Source: Desulfovibrio sp. | GTDB lineage: Bacteria; Desulfobacterota; Desulfovibrionia; Desulfovibrionales; Desulfovibrionaceae | Length of the DNA stretch: 50,547 bases | Reading direction: 5' to 3' | NCBI GenBank assembly: GCA_024683955.1 | Contig: JAIKXS010000064.1 | Location: forward strand, 1-50,547 | Notes under the pieces: model-generated | What the model was told of the DNA's origin: nothing | Database searches by the model: none | What the model saw: the letters and a program-made list of their open reading frames with translations, nothing else | Part shown: piece by piece, positions 17,780 to 25,795 of the stretch | How the letters are laid out: each line of letters starts with the position of its first letter | Numbering within the stretch: the stretch's first letter is position 1 | Program-made: the position numbers and the translations under genes

Positions 17780-19033
17780 CTACTGTTCGACACGTTCGAT
17801 ACGTGCCCCCACAGCATTCAATTTCTTTTCGATCTCCTCATACCCCCGGTCGAGATGATAAATACGCCGTACGTGCGTCGTGCCATGCGCCGCAAGACCG
17901 GCGAGGACAAGAGAAGCGCTCGCCCGCAGGTCACTTGCCATGACCTGTGCACCAATTAAATGTTCAACCCCGCGGATCATTGCCGTTCTGCCAGAAATGG
18001 TAATCTGCGCACCCATACGAACCATTTCTGGAACATGCATAAATCTGTTTTCAAAAATCCGTTCTTCGACAATGCTCGATCGCGAAGCAATTGTCATCAT
18101 GGCCATAATCTGAGCTTGCATATCTGTTGGAAAGCCCGGGTAGGGTTGAGTTTTCACATCTGTCCCATGCAGCCCCGCTTTTCCGCACTGTGCAAGAACT
18201 CCCTCTTCTGAATTTGTGATCTCCATGCCCATCTGCTCCAATTTTCCGACTACAGTCTCAAGTTCTGCAAAGGGGCAATTCTTTACCAAAAGCTTACCGC
18301 CCGTAATACCTGCCGCCGCAAGAAATGTGCCGGCCTCGATTCGGTCGGGCATTATACTGTAGGATTCACCGGAAAGAGAAGTCACGCCTTCAACAGTGAT
18401 GATACCGGTTCCGTGACCGGAAATTTTCGCACCGCATGAACGGAGAAAATTCGCAAGATCCACCACCTCGGGCTCACGGGCGGCATTCTCAAGAATAGTT
18501 GTACCGTCGGCAAGGGCAGCGGCCATAAGAAGGTTTTCCGTTCCTCCAACCGTCGGCATGTCAAAAACGATATGGGCCCCATGAAGCCTGGAGCAGCGCC
18601 CGACGATGTCCCCGCCTTCAAGATCAAAGCGTGCGCCCATCTGCTCAAAGGCCTTCAAATGCTGGTCGACGGGTCTGGCCCCTATGGCACAGCCCCCGGG
18701 AAGAGAAACTCGGGCTCTGCCAAGACGTGTCAAAAGGGGGCCTAGGCAAAGAACTGATGCACGCATGGTGCGAACCAGATCATAAGGGGCCTCGGGGTTT
18801 AGAGCTCCCGGTTCCGTCCTCACGGTATTTCCTTCTTGCTCGCAGGAAAGCCCAAGCATACGAAGCAGGCGAATGGTTGTTGTAATATCCTGCAAACGTG
18901 GGACATTCTGAAAGGAAAATGGGGAATCAAGCAAAATAGCTGAAAAAAGAATGGGAAGCGCTGCATTTTTTGAACCGCTCACCTCAATTGTTCCATGTAA
19001 GGGCACTCCACCTTCAATGACCAATTTGTCCAT
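17780..19033 (-). CDS. murA: UDP-N-acetylglucosamine 1-carboxyvinyltransferase
   Basis: 417 residues. First committed step of peptidoglycan synthesis: transfer of enolpyruvate from PEP to UDP-GlcNAc. Lys22-Asn23 in GSKNAALP and the catalytic Cys115 in [15 protein letters not shown] are present, so the enzyme is the fosfomycin-sensitive Cys form. The start at 19033 (GGAG nearby) gives the canonical MDKLVIEGG; an in-frame ATG at 19069 has no ribosome-binding site. Single gene; no clear terminator follows. Confidence 0.97.
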   Translation of the reverse strand: MDKLVIEGGVPLHGTIEVSGSKNAALPILFSAILLDSPFSFQNVPRLQDITTTIRLLRMLGLSCEQEGNTVRTEPGALNPEAPYDLVRTMRASVLCLGPLLTRLGRARVSLPGGCAIGARPVDQHLKAFEQMGARFDLEGGDIVGRCSRLHGAHIVFDMPTVGGTENLLMAAALADGTTILENAAREPEVVDLANFLRSCGAKISGHGTGIITVEGVTSLSGESYSIMPDRIEAGTFLAAAGITGGKLLVKNCPFAELETVVGKLEQMGMEITNSEEGVLAQCGKAGLHGTDVKTQPYPGFPTDMQAQIMAMMTIASRSSIVEERIFENRFMHVPEMVRMGAQITISGRTAMIRGVEHLIGAQVMASDLRASASLVLAGLAAHGTTHVRRIYHLDRGYEEIEKKLNAVGARIERVEQ

Positions 19034-19227
19034 AGATAGCTCCGTAAAACTGCAAAAATCTCGTGCCAAGCACTGAAAAGCACCAAGCAGATGCTGTTTT
19101 TCTAGAAAAAAGTTTTAATTTCTGCAAGAACTATCTTAAAATAATATTTTTTCTCCATTCTGTCTGATATCAGAGGTAATCCCACGACCGGAGAAAATAT
19201 TAGGGACAAAAAAAGAGGGCAAAAAAC

Positions 19228-19256
19228 TTGCCAGAGAAAAAAATATAGCGTATTAT
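19228..19256 (+). promoter_or_regulatory. Sigma-70 promoter of tRNA-His
   Basis: TTGCCA at 19228-19233 and TATTAT at 19251-19256 with a 17-base spacer; the tRNA begins 11 bases after the -10 box. Confidence 0.75.
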
Positions 19257-19266
19257 AAAAAAATAT

Positions 19267-19343
19267 GGCGAGAGTAGCTCAGTTGGCAGAGCACCTGGTT
19301 GTGGCCCAGGGGGCCGTGGGTTCAAGTCCCGCCCCTCGCCCCA
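19267..19343 (+). tRNA. tRNA-His (GTG)
   Basis: Cloverleaf: extra 5' G (G-1) opposite C73, as required for tRNA-His; D arm GCTCAGTTGGCAGAGC; anticodon stem CCTGG/CCAGG round a loop with GTG; T arm GTGGG-TTCAAGT-CCCGC; CCA encoded. One A-C mismatch occurs in the acceptor stem at pair 6-67. Confidence 0.95.
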
Positions 19344-19455
19344 TTTTTCTACCGCCCAGATCACATCAGTATGTTTTCCTTTTAGATTAGGATGTTGCTG
19401 TTAGATCCCAAGCTGGCTTTTTAGCATATGTTTTCCTCTCAGGAAAAACCTAGCA

Positions 19456-19498
19456 AGGCCGTTCAGAACAAGATTCTCTGAATGGTCTGCCTTTTTTA
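19456..19498 (+). terminator. Intrinsic terminator downstream of tRNA-His
   Basis: Twelve-pair stem AGGCCGTTCAGA / TCTGAATGGTCT (with G-T wobbles), then GCC and six T. It probably ends the tRNA-His transcript, 110 bases beyond the tRNA. Confidence 0.75.
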
Positions 19499-19605
19499 TC
19501 AGGTATGCCGTTAAAACCCGCCCTTCAAGTCGAGGATATGACGCATACCGTAACTGGAATTTCCTTGTTTTTTGCCTTGACTATTCCAACATACTTTTCC
19601 CGGGC

Positions 19606-19721
19606 GAGCCGTAACAGCCTGTAGGAAGATAGCAAAATTTTTGGGGAACAGGGCGTTGGTTCGCTGCCGTAACATTTCCCGCTGTGGGAAATTTGAAAGC
19701 AAAAACCAAGCTGATGCTCCT
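19606..19721 (-). repeat. Inverted repeat copy A (~115 bp)
   Basis: On the minus strand it begins AGGAGCATCAGCTTGGTTT and ends near CAGGCTGTTACGGCTC. The same order of words occurs on the plus strand at 21795-21907 with roughly three quarters of bases identical by eye. The two copies are in opposite orientation and bracket ugd. Each contains a small hairpin (TTTCCC-acagc-GGGAAA here) followed by GTTACGGCAGC. Confidence 0.8.
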
Positions 19722-19734
19722 CTAGAAAGTTTTG

Positions 19735-19880
19735 TTGAAGCAGGTACCCGTCTGGGAATGTAGGTCCAAGCCTGCCTCCGCTAGGAATTTCCTGACGTTA
19801 AGCGGGGAAGGATGTTAACTTCCCAACGAAAGGGACTGAGCTCTGAAGCCAAGGCCCAATATCGTAAGCGAGTATATTCC
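19735..19880 (+). mobile_element. Degraded right end of an IS200/IS605-family (tnpB-type) element
   Basis: The segment AAGCAGGTACCCGTCTGGGAA, then TAGGAATTTCC-loop-GGGGAAGGATGTTAAC at ~19784-19818 and TCTGAAGCC near 19846, recalls the typical 3' end of tnpB genes: a codon run for KQ-[VE]-P, a GGAAT-CCCC hairpin-GGGGAGGATGTCAA word, and a terminal GAAGCC followed by a hairpin (AATATCG-taag-CGA-TATATT here). Reading frames are broken by stops and no transposase body remains upstream. This is pattern recall, not an alignment. Confidence 0.4.
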
Positions 19881-19883
19881 GGT

Positions 19884-19916
19884 GCCCCCTGGGTCTTTCC
19901 TTGGGGGCAATTTTTT
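19884..19916 (+). terminator. Intrinsic terminator before ugd
   Basis: GCCCCC / GGGGGC stem (19884-19889 with 19903-19908) followed by AATTTTTT. No gene precedes it on this strand, so it must end a transcript of the IS-like remnant or an unannotated RNA. Confidence 0.8.
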
Positions 19917-20202
19917 GTGCTATAAACTACGTATTTTCAGAAGGTCTTTCTCTCTACTACCGTCATCATCTCTTCGAATTCAGTATATCGCTCTTTTTTT
20001 AAATTTTACAACGTTCGCATGGACCTACCCGCTAATCTGAATTCAACATACTATAATAATTATTATAATAAAATAGGTACTTACGTTTAACACATTTTTA
20101 TCATAGGCAAATTATATAAAACTGTAAGGAAGTCTCGGTACATATCGAGCACGTGTCGGCATCACCCATTAAACCTGTAACAACTACATTTGGGAGAATC
20201 TG

Positions 20203-21393
20203 GTGAATATTGCTATTGCCGGAACAGGTTACGTTGGTCTCAGTCTTGCTGTTCTGCTTGCAGGACACAATGCTGTAACCGCAGTGGACATTATCCCTGA
20301 AAAAATTGCGCTTATTAATAGCAGAACGTCCCCCATTGTCGATCAGGAAATCGAGACGTATCTCCAAAAAAAGGATCTCAATCTAACGGCTACACTTGAT
20401 GCCGAAGCCGCATATAGCAAGGCTGATTTTATAATCATTGCCACCCCGACCAATTACGATCCCTCAAGCAAATGCTTCGACACGTCCTCAATAGAATCCG
20501 TTCTCCGTGTTATAGAAGCCGTGAATCCCGAGGCAACCATCATCATCAAGTCCACTGTCCCAGTCGGTTTTTTGCAGGAAACCCGTGAACGCCATCCAAG
20601 CCTCCCCAACATTCTCTTCTCTCCTGAATTTCTGAGAGAGGGACGGGCGCTCTACGACAACCTTCATCCATCGCGTATTATTGTAGGGACACCAAAAGAT
20701 GCCGTCCCGGAACTTATAGAAAAAGCACGGACCTTTGCTAACCTTCTTCTTGAGGGAGCTCTGGAAAAGGATGTGCCTGTTCGAATCGTCAAGGCAACCG
20801 AGGCTGAATGCATCAAGCTGTTTGCCAACACATACCTCGCGATGCGGGTTGCCTATTTCAACGAGCTCGACACATATGCCGAGCAGTACGGTCTTGACAC
20901 TGCAGAAATCATTGACGGCGTCTGTCTTGACCCCCGAATCGGTGCCCACTACAACAACCCCTCATTCGGCTACGGAGGCTACTGTCTCCCGAAGGACACC
21001 CGTCAGCTGGCTGCCAATTTTTCGAAAACACCTGCCTCTCTTATCCCAGCGATTGTAGAGGCAAACATTACCCGAAAAGAGGTTATACTGAAACGTATTC
21101 TCGCCAAAAAACCATCAACAGTCGGAATCTACCGGCTTATCATGAAGGCGAAAAGCGACAACTTCAGGCAGTCGGCCATTCAGGATATTATCCAGGGACT
21201 GCGTAAAACAGGCATCCCCATGATTCTTTACGAGCCAATGCTTAAAGAAGCAAGTTTTGAATCCATTGAGGTTGTAAATGACCTCTCACTCTTTTCAAAA
21301 CGTGCCGACCTAATTTTGGCAAACCGTATAACAGACGACTTGCGAGCGGTTCGTAGTAAGGTCTATACACGCGATATCTACGAACGGGATTAG
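20203..21393 (+). CDS. ugd: UDP-glucose 6-dehydrogenase
   Basis: 396 residues, short single-protein type as in enteric Ugd. Oxidises UDP-glucose to UDP-glucuronate with two NAD. Rossmann motif GTGYVGLSLAVLLAG at residues 7-21; middle-domain FSPEFLREGRALYDNLHPSR; catalytic Cys261 in GYGGYCLPKDT. Starts with GTG, preceded by GGGAGAATC at good spacing. It has no operon partner and lies between inverted repeats and IS debris, followed by a terminator at 21734. UDP-glucuronate would feed surface polysaccharide. Confidence 0.94.
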   Translation: MNIAIAGTGYVGLSLAVLLAGHNAVTAVDIIPEKIALINSRTSPIVDQEIETYLQKKDLNLTATLDAEAAYSKADFIIIATPTNYDPSSKCFDTSSIESVLRVIEAVNPEATIIIKSTVPVGFLQETRERHPSLPNILFSPEFLREGRALYDNLHPSRIIVGTPKDAVPELIEKARTFANLLLEGALEKDVPVRIVKATEAECIKLFANTYLAMRVAYFNELDTYAEQYGLDTAEIIDGVCLDPRIGAHYNNPSFGYGGYCLPKDTRQLAANFSKTPASLIPAIVEANITRKEVILKRILAKKPSTVGIYRLIMKAKSDNFRQSAIQDIIQGLRKTGIPMILYEPMLKEASFESIEVVNDLSLFSKRADLILANRITDDLRAVRSKVYTRDIYERD

Positions 21394-21529
21394 CGCCTTC
21401 TACAACAAAACCAATGTTCCAACGTTATCGCCGCGGGTCCCAATCTATGCCCATTCGCGCTGCTCTAGAATTCCTCTGCTTAAGTAAAAAAATTCTCCAC
21501 TATCGACAAGGATGCTATTCCACGTACGT

Positions 21530-21710
21530 TATTGCTTACCCTAGCATGAAAATCAGACCTCTCAGTCTGGATGAGATTGAGCTGCAACATAACATTGCAC
21601 AAAGAGTTACCGGACGGCTGCATCTGCAACACTTGCCCAGCGGGGCAATCTGCAGACCATACGCGATAAGCAAGACATCTCGGGCATCCCAGGAGGGATA
21701 AGCCCCCCCT
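21530..21710 (-). pseudogene. Possible IS1595-like transposase zinc-ribbon remnant
   Basis: One minus-strand frame reads GCPRCLAYRVWSADCPAG; after a shift of one base the next reads GKCCRCSRPVTLC. Together they give CPRC-x14-CxxC, the spacing of the N-terminal zinc ribbon of IS1595-type transposases (CPxCxxxxVYR...YxCxxC). No catalytic domain follows. The match is weak and could be chance. Confidence 0.25.
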
Positions 21711-21733
21711 CTCCCTCCTGCAAATACACAAAA

Positions 21734-21772
21734 GAAAAACCGCTTCAGGTCCTTCGACCGAAACGGTTTTTC
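21734..21772. terminator. Bidirectional terminator after ugd
   Basis: GAAAAACCG / CGGTTTTTC nine-pair stem with an inner TTC-A-GGTC / GACC-GAA extension capped by CTTC. A-run and T-run on either side make it functional both ways. Confidence 0.88.
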
Positions 21773-21794
21773 TTAGTTCAAAGAGACTGACCAA

Positions 21795-21907
21795 AGGAGC
21801 ATCAGCTTGGTTTCGCTTTCAAATTCCCCCGGCGGGGAAGTTTACGGCAGCAAACCAACGCCCCATTTCTCCAGGCCTCACAATCTCTCCTCAGGCTGAT
21901 ACGGCTT
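21795..21907 (+). repeat. Inverted repeat copy B (~113 bp)
   Basis: Partner of 19606-19721 in opposite orientation. Begins AGGAGCATCAGCTTGGTTT, has the hairpin TTCCCC-cggc-GGGGAA, then GTTTACGGCAGC, AACCAACGCCC and ends CAGGCTGATACGGCTT. Spacing between the copies is about 2.07 kb. Confidence 0.8.
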
Positions 21908-21929
21908 TTTGTCCAGCCGCAAATATTCC

Positions 21930-23240
21930 TCAGAGACGCCAGAGGTCGATGCCAGATGCGCGCAAGTCCTCTTTTGACAAAAACCCCTTAATATCTATGA
22001 CAACAGGTTTTTTTGCGCCAAACATGGCTGCGATGGCAGAGGAGTCAATGCATGAAAAATTCTTGTGCGCAACTGCAAGAATCAGAGCGTCAAGGTCGCG
22101 GAGAGCATCGATACCGGAAAGGGAAATACCATACTCCCTTTTCGTTTCCTCGCGGTCTGCCCAGGGATCATGCACAAGAACATGCGTCCCGTAGTCGACG
22201 AGTTCATTTACTATATCAATGACACGCGTATTCCTGATATCTGGCACATTTTCCTTGAAGGTAAAGCCAAGAATGCCGATTCGAGCACCGTTTATGGTGG
22301 CATTGGCATGAATCAGCTTCTTCACGCACATCTCGGCGACATACTTGCCCATATTGTCATTTATCCGCCGTCCGGCGAGGATAACTTCCGGATGGCAGCC
22401 AATTTCCTCAGCCTTGTAAGTCAAATAATAGGGATCGACCCCTATGCAGTGTCCGCCGACAAGTCCGGGCCTGAAGGGGAGAAAGTTCCACTTGCTTCCT
22501 GCCGCCTCAAGCACCTCCAGAGTATCGATTCCCATTCTGTTGAAGATTGTCGCCAGCTCGTTCATTAAAGCGATATTAATGTCCCGTTGTGTGTTTTCGA
22601 TGACCTTGGCAGCCTCAGCGACCTTGATTGAAGACGCTCTGTGAATGCCGGCACTCACCACTGTTCCGTACACCCTCGCAAGTAAGTCAAGCGTTTCGGA
22701 ATCAGAGCCGGACACAATCTTTTTAATTGTCTCAAGCCTGTGAACCTTGTCGCCAGGATTGATGCGTTCCGGTGAATAGCCAACGGTAAAGCCACTAGCG
22801 AAACGCAGTCCGGATGTCTGTTCGAGGAGTGGGACACACTCTTCCTCGGTGACCCCCGGATATACCGTGGATTCGTAACAGACAATGCTCCCAGCTGAAA
22901 GATGTGTGCCAACGGTTTTCGTGGCTCCAATTACCGGCCGTAAATCTGGATTGCGATGGCTGTCTATGGGCGTTGGGACAGCCACAATCAGCACACCGGC
23001 CTTCCGTAATGCTTCGGGTTCTGACGTAAACGTCACCGTGCTGGAGGAAAGGGCCTCGTCATCAACCTCATTTGTACTGTCATGGCCTCTTATCAATTCT
23101 GCAATACGGGACTCTTTGATATCAAAACCCGTGACATCAAAATGTTTGGCCAGGGCTACCGCAAGGGGCAGGCCCACATACCCAAGACCAACAACTGCAA
23201 CGCTGCGTTTTTTTTGAAGAAGTTCATCAAAAGAAATCAT
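21930..23240 (-). CDS. UDP-N-acetylhexosamine dehydrogenase (TviB/WbpO/WbpA-like)
   Basis: 436 residues of the UDP-glucose/GDP-mannose dehydrogenase family, of the longer UDP-HexNAc branch (UDP-GlcNAc, UDP-GalNAc or UDP-ManNAc to the uronic acid). Rossmann motif VVGLGYVGLPLAVALAKHF at residues 17-35; TPIDSHRNPDL; GYSPERINPGD; catalytic Cys265 in GGHCIGVDPYYL; C-terminal GFTFKENVPDIRNTRV. The ATG at 23240 follows AAAGG. Only ~20-30 % like its convergent neighbour ugd by eye, so not a duplication. Substrate cannot be fixed from sequence alone. A nine-G run lies 43 bases upstream. Confidence 0.88.
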   Translation of the reverse strand: MISFDELLQKKRSVAVVGLGYVGLPLAVALAKHFDVTGFDIKESRIAELIRGHDSTNEVDDEALSSSTVTFTSEPEALRKAGVLIVAVPTPIDSHRNPDLRPVIGATKTVGTHLSAGSIVCYESTVYPGVTEEECVPLLEQTSGLRFASGFTVGYSPERINPGDKVHRLETIKKIVSGSDSETLDLLARVYGTVVSAGIHRASSIKVAEAAKVIENTQRDINIALMNELATIFNRMGIDTLEVLEAAGSKWNFLPFRPGLVGGHCIGVDPYYLTYKAEEIGCHPEVILAGRRINDNMGKYVAEMCVKKLIHANATINGARIGILGFTFKENVPDIRNTRVIDIVNELVDYGTHVLVHDPWADREETKREYGISLSGIDALRDLDALILAVAHKNFSCIDSSAIAAMFGAKKPVVIDIKGFLSKEDLRASGIDLWRL

Positions 23241-23282
23241 GGAAAAACCTTTAGGAGTTTAACATTCTCACCCGCCCGTGAT

Positions 23283-23291
23283 GGGGGGGGG
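23283..23291. repeat. Homopolymer of nine G
   Basis: Poly-G (poly-C on the coding strand) 43-51 bases upstream of the UDP-HexNAc dehydrogenase start, in the zone where a promoter would lie. Such tracts slip during replication in some genera and can switch expression; here it is only a possibility. Confidence 0.6.
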
Positions 23292-23329
23292 ATACCTAAA
23301 AACTGCAGATCGTCCACAAGCATTGAGCA

Positions 23330-24352
23330 CTAATAAACACTGCTCTCAATATCTTTTGCCCTTACGGGCGCCGAAAAGAGACGATACATCCACACCTGGT
23401 AGGCAATCACTATAGGAACCATTACAAGACAGACACCAAGCATTATCTTAAGCGTCAGATCTGATGAGGAGCCGTTCATAATAGTCACTGAGGCGGCGGG
23501 ATCAAGTGAGGAGAGAATAAGCCCCGGATAAAGACCGCTTACGCCAAAGAACGTAAGGCAAAGAATGAATAGCCCATGACTCGCCCACGCAAGCCAGGCC
23601 TTGCCCGCGCTCAGGAGGAGACGCGTACCGATAAATCCGCCAAGCGCCAAAATTGGGAGGGCGAAAAGCGCAGGGTTTGAAATATAGTTATCGAAAAGAT
23701 GGGTTGACGTTTTAGTAAGCCAGAGAAAAATCGCAAGAAGAATCAGGACAAGTGGCCACATAAAATTCACTGTGGCGAGCGCCCTCAACTGCAGACGATC
23801 TTCGCTTTTGATCACGAGCCAAAGAGCTCCGTGTAAAACAAAGATGGCCAGAAAGAGAATCCCGCCGCAAAGACCATACGGGCTTAAAAGTTGAAGAAGA
23901 GAGCCGTGGTAGACGCCCTTTGCATCAATGGGAAGACCCATGAAAAGATTGGCAAAGGCCACGCCAAGAAGGACGGAAGGAACAAGGTTGGCAACAAAAT
24001 GGACCACATCCCAAAGCCCGCGCCACAGGCTGCTTTCAACCTTATCACGGAATTCAAAGGAGACGGCACGCAGAATCAGCCCAAAGAGCAAAATGAGAAG
24101 CGGCGCATACAGTGCACTGAACATCACCGCATAGGCCTTCGGGAACGCAGCAAAGGTGACGCCACCGGCCGCGATCAGCCACACTTCGTTGCCATCCCAA
24201 AAAGGACCCGCACACGCATACATGATACGTTTATCCTGTTCGTTCTTCCCCAAAAAGGGCAGAAGAGTGCCGATACCAAGATCAAAACCGTCAAGGATAA
24301 AATATACGGCCCATAACAACATCCAGAGAATAAACCAAATTGTTTCGAACAT
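23330..24352 (-). CDS. cydB: Cytochrome bd quinol oxidase subunit II
   Basis: 340 residues with about eight to nine membrane segments; partner of CydA in the quinol:O2 oxidoreductase of the inner membrane. N-terminal WFILWMLLWAVYFILDGFDLGIG is the family signature, followed by DGNEVWLIAAGG. ATG at 24352 overlaps nothing but lies four bases after the cydA stop; an upstream extension to 24424 runs inside cydA and is rejected. In strict anaerobes bd oxidase serves oxygen removal. Confidence 0.95.
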   Translation of the reverse strand: MFETIWFILWMLLWAVYFILDGFDLGIGTLLPFLGKNEQDKRIMYACAGPFWDGNEVWLIAAGGVTFAAFPKAYAVMFSALYAPLLILLFGLILRAVSFEFRDKVESSLWRGLWDVVHFVANLVPSVLLGVAFANLFMGLPIDAKGVYHGSLLQLLSPYGLCGGILFLAIFVLHGALWLVIKSEDRLQLRALATVNFMWPLVLILLAIFLWLTKTSTHLFDNYISNPALFALPILALGGFIGTRLLLSAGKAWLAWASHGLFILCLTFFGVSGLYPGLILSSLDPAASVTIMNGSSSDLTLKIMLGVCLVMVPIVIAYQVWMYRLFSAPVRAKDIESSVY

Positions 24353-24356
24353 GATT

Positions 24357-25673
24357 CTACGCCTCCACGCCACGAGGGCCCTTGAGGGCATATTTACGCA
24401 AAAGATAGATATCAAGCACGCCAAGCAGCGTATAAATCAAAATAAACGCCATCAGGGACACGGAAACGGAAGTAGGTGCAAGCGGAGAGACGGCGTCCTG
24501 GGTCCGCATAAGACCGTACACAATCCATGGCTGCCTCCCAATTTCGGCAACAGCCCATCCCAGACCCAAGGCAAGATAAGGAAGAGGAATATTCCACACA
24601 AGACAAGTCAAAAGTTTGGGGCTCATGTTCTCACGCTTGCGCTGCATTACGGCCACAGCAGCAAGGATGATAAAGAAAACTCCCAGTGCTACCATAAGGC
24701 GGAATGTTAAAAATGTTACGAGCACGGGAGGTCTGTCCTCTTTGGGGAAGTCCTTCAGCCCCTTGATCTCGGCAGCGGAATCACCAAAGGAAATAAGGCT
24801 CATAAGATTTGGGATGCTGAGAGCCTCCACGGAATTTTGCTCGTTCTCTTCATCGGGTACGAGCAGGAGATGAAATGGCACATGGGTTGCGGTTTCCCAA
24901 TGAGCCTCCATAGCAGCAAGTTTGGCCGGTTGTTCACGTGCCACATCCTTGCCGTTCAAATCTCCCGTCCCGGCAACAATAATCACCATCAAAAGCGTCC
25001 AGGGCGCAGCAAGTCTGAAAGAACGACGGAAAAAGTCCGTTTCGTGCTGACGAAGAAGATGCCATGACGAAACGCCAAGCACAAAGAAGCCCCCCAGTGC
25101 CCAAGCTGCGAATACGGTGTGAACATACATGCCCCACGCGAAACTATTCGTCACGACATCATAAAAGCTCGCAAGTTCCGCGCGTCCAAGGTCCGTATTG
25201 AGCGCGTAGCCAACTGGATGCTGCATAAAGCCATTGGCTAAAATGATCCAGAGCGCCGAAATATTGCCTCCTACGGTCACAAGCCAGAAACAGAAGCAAT
25301 GCGCCTTGGCGCTGATTTTGTTCCATCCGAATACCCAAACGGCCAGGAACGTGGATTCAAGAAAAAACGCAACCGTCGCCTCTATGGCCAGCAGAGAACC
25401 GAAGATGTCACCGACATATTCAGAATAGCGTGACCAGTTGGTGCCAAATTGAAACTCAAGGGTGATGCCCGTGACAACACCCAACGTAAAATTGATAAGA
25501 AAAAGTTTGCCCCAAAAACGCGTGTGCGTTTTCCAGACCTCATCACCCGTCATGACATATCGAGTTTCCATCCAGGCAATGAGAATTGAAAGACCAAGAG
25601 TCAGCGGGACAAAAATAAAATGAAAAAAAACTGTGGCTGCGAACTGCAACCGCGAGAGCATGACAACATCCAT
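24357..25673 (-). CDS. cydA: Cytochrome bd quinol oxidase subunit I
   Basis: 438 residues, nine or so membrane helices. His18 (FFHFIFV) is the heme b595 ligand; the second-heme His and Met are in MYVHTVFAAWALGG and FRLMVALG; quinol-site residues in REQPAKLAAMEAHWET; GWAVAEIGRQPWIVYGLMRT is the family signature. The Q-loop is the short version: about 80 residues fewer than E. coli CydA, so the C-terminal Q-loop insertion is absent. Start at 25673 chosen for GGGGG upstream and family N terminus. Divergent from htpG across 122 bases; cotranscribed with cydB. No cydX-like small gene is seen after cydB. Confidence 0.95.
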   Translation of the reverse strand: MDVVMLSRLQFAATVFFHFIFVPLTLGLSILIAWMETRYVMTGDEVWKTHTRFWGKLFLINFTLGVVTGITLEFQFGTNWSRYSEYVGDIFGSLLAIEATVAFFLESTFLAVWVFGWNKISAKAHCFCFWLVTVGGNISALWIILANGFMQHPVGYALNTDLGRAELASFYDVVTNSFAWGMYVHTVFAAWALGGFFVLGVSSWHLLRQHETDFFRRSFRLAAPWTLLMVIIVAGTGDLNGKDVAREQPAKLAAMEAHWETATHVPFHLLLVPDEENEQNSVEALSIPNLMSLISFGDSAAEIKGLKDFPKEDRPPVLVTFLTFRLMVALGVFFIILAAVAVMQRKRENMSPKLLTCLVWNIPLPYLALGLGWAVAEIGRQPWIVYGLMRTQDAVSPLAPTSVSVSLMAFILIYTLLGVLDIYLLRKYALKGPRGVEA

Positions 25674-25744
25674 AGGGCCCCCTCGTGTAAATGTCAGGTC
25701 CCAATATAGCGTCAAGAGACGATTTTCTCAATACAACAGGAATC

Positions 25745-25772
25745 TTGACGATTGGCCACGCGGAATTATTTT
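25745..25772 (+). promoter_or_regulatory. Possible promoter of htpG
   Basis: TTGACG at 25745-25750 and TATTTT at 25767-25772, spacer 16. The ATG is 23 bases beyond the -10 box with AAGGAGG between. No CIRCE element is seen. Confidence 0.4.
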
Positions 25773-25795
25773 CTTTTTTTTACAAGGAGGATCTC

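Larger units (their letters stand above)
19344..20202. other. Gene-poor region with insertion-sequence debris
   Basis: About 860 bases between tRNA-His and ugd with no intact gene. It holds a terminator, one arm of an inverted repeat, a degraded IS200/IS605-like 3' end, a second terminator and, from ~19920, an AT-rich promoter region for ugd. An open frame of 63 codons on the minus strand (19511-19702) looks like a transposase fragment but I cannot name it. Confidence 0.6.
21394..21929. other. Intergenic region with repeats between two dehydrogenase genes
   Basis: Convergent intergenic region of ~535 bases. It holds a decayed zinc-ribbon-like remnant on the minus strand, a strong bidirectional terminator and copy B of the inverted repeat. 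Nothing else is supported. Confidence 0.6.

Noticed and set aside
19267..19343. tRNA-His as an integration site with a duplicated 3' end
   Set aside because: I searched by eye for a second copy of the tRNA 3' end in the window and found none, and no integrase gene is present.
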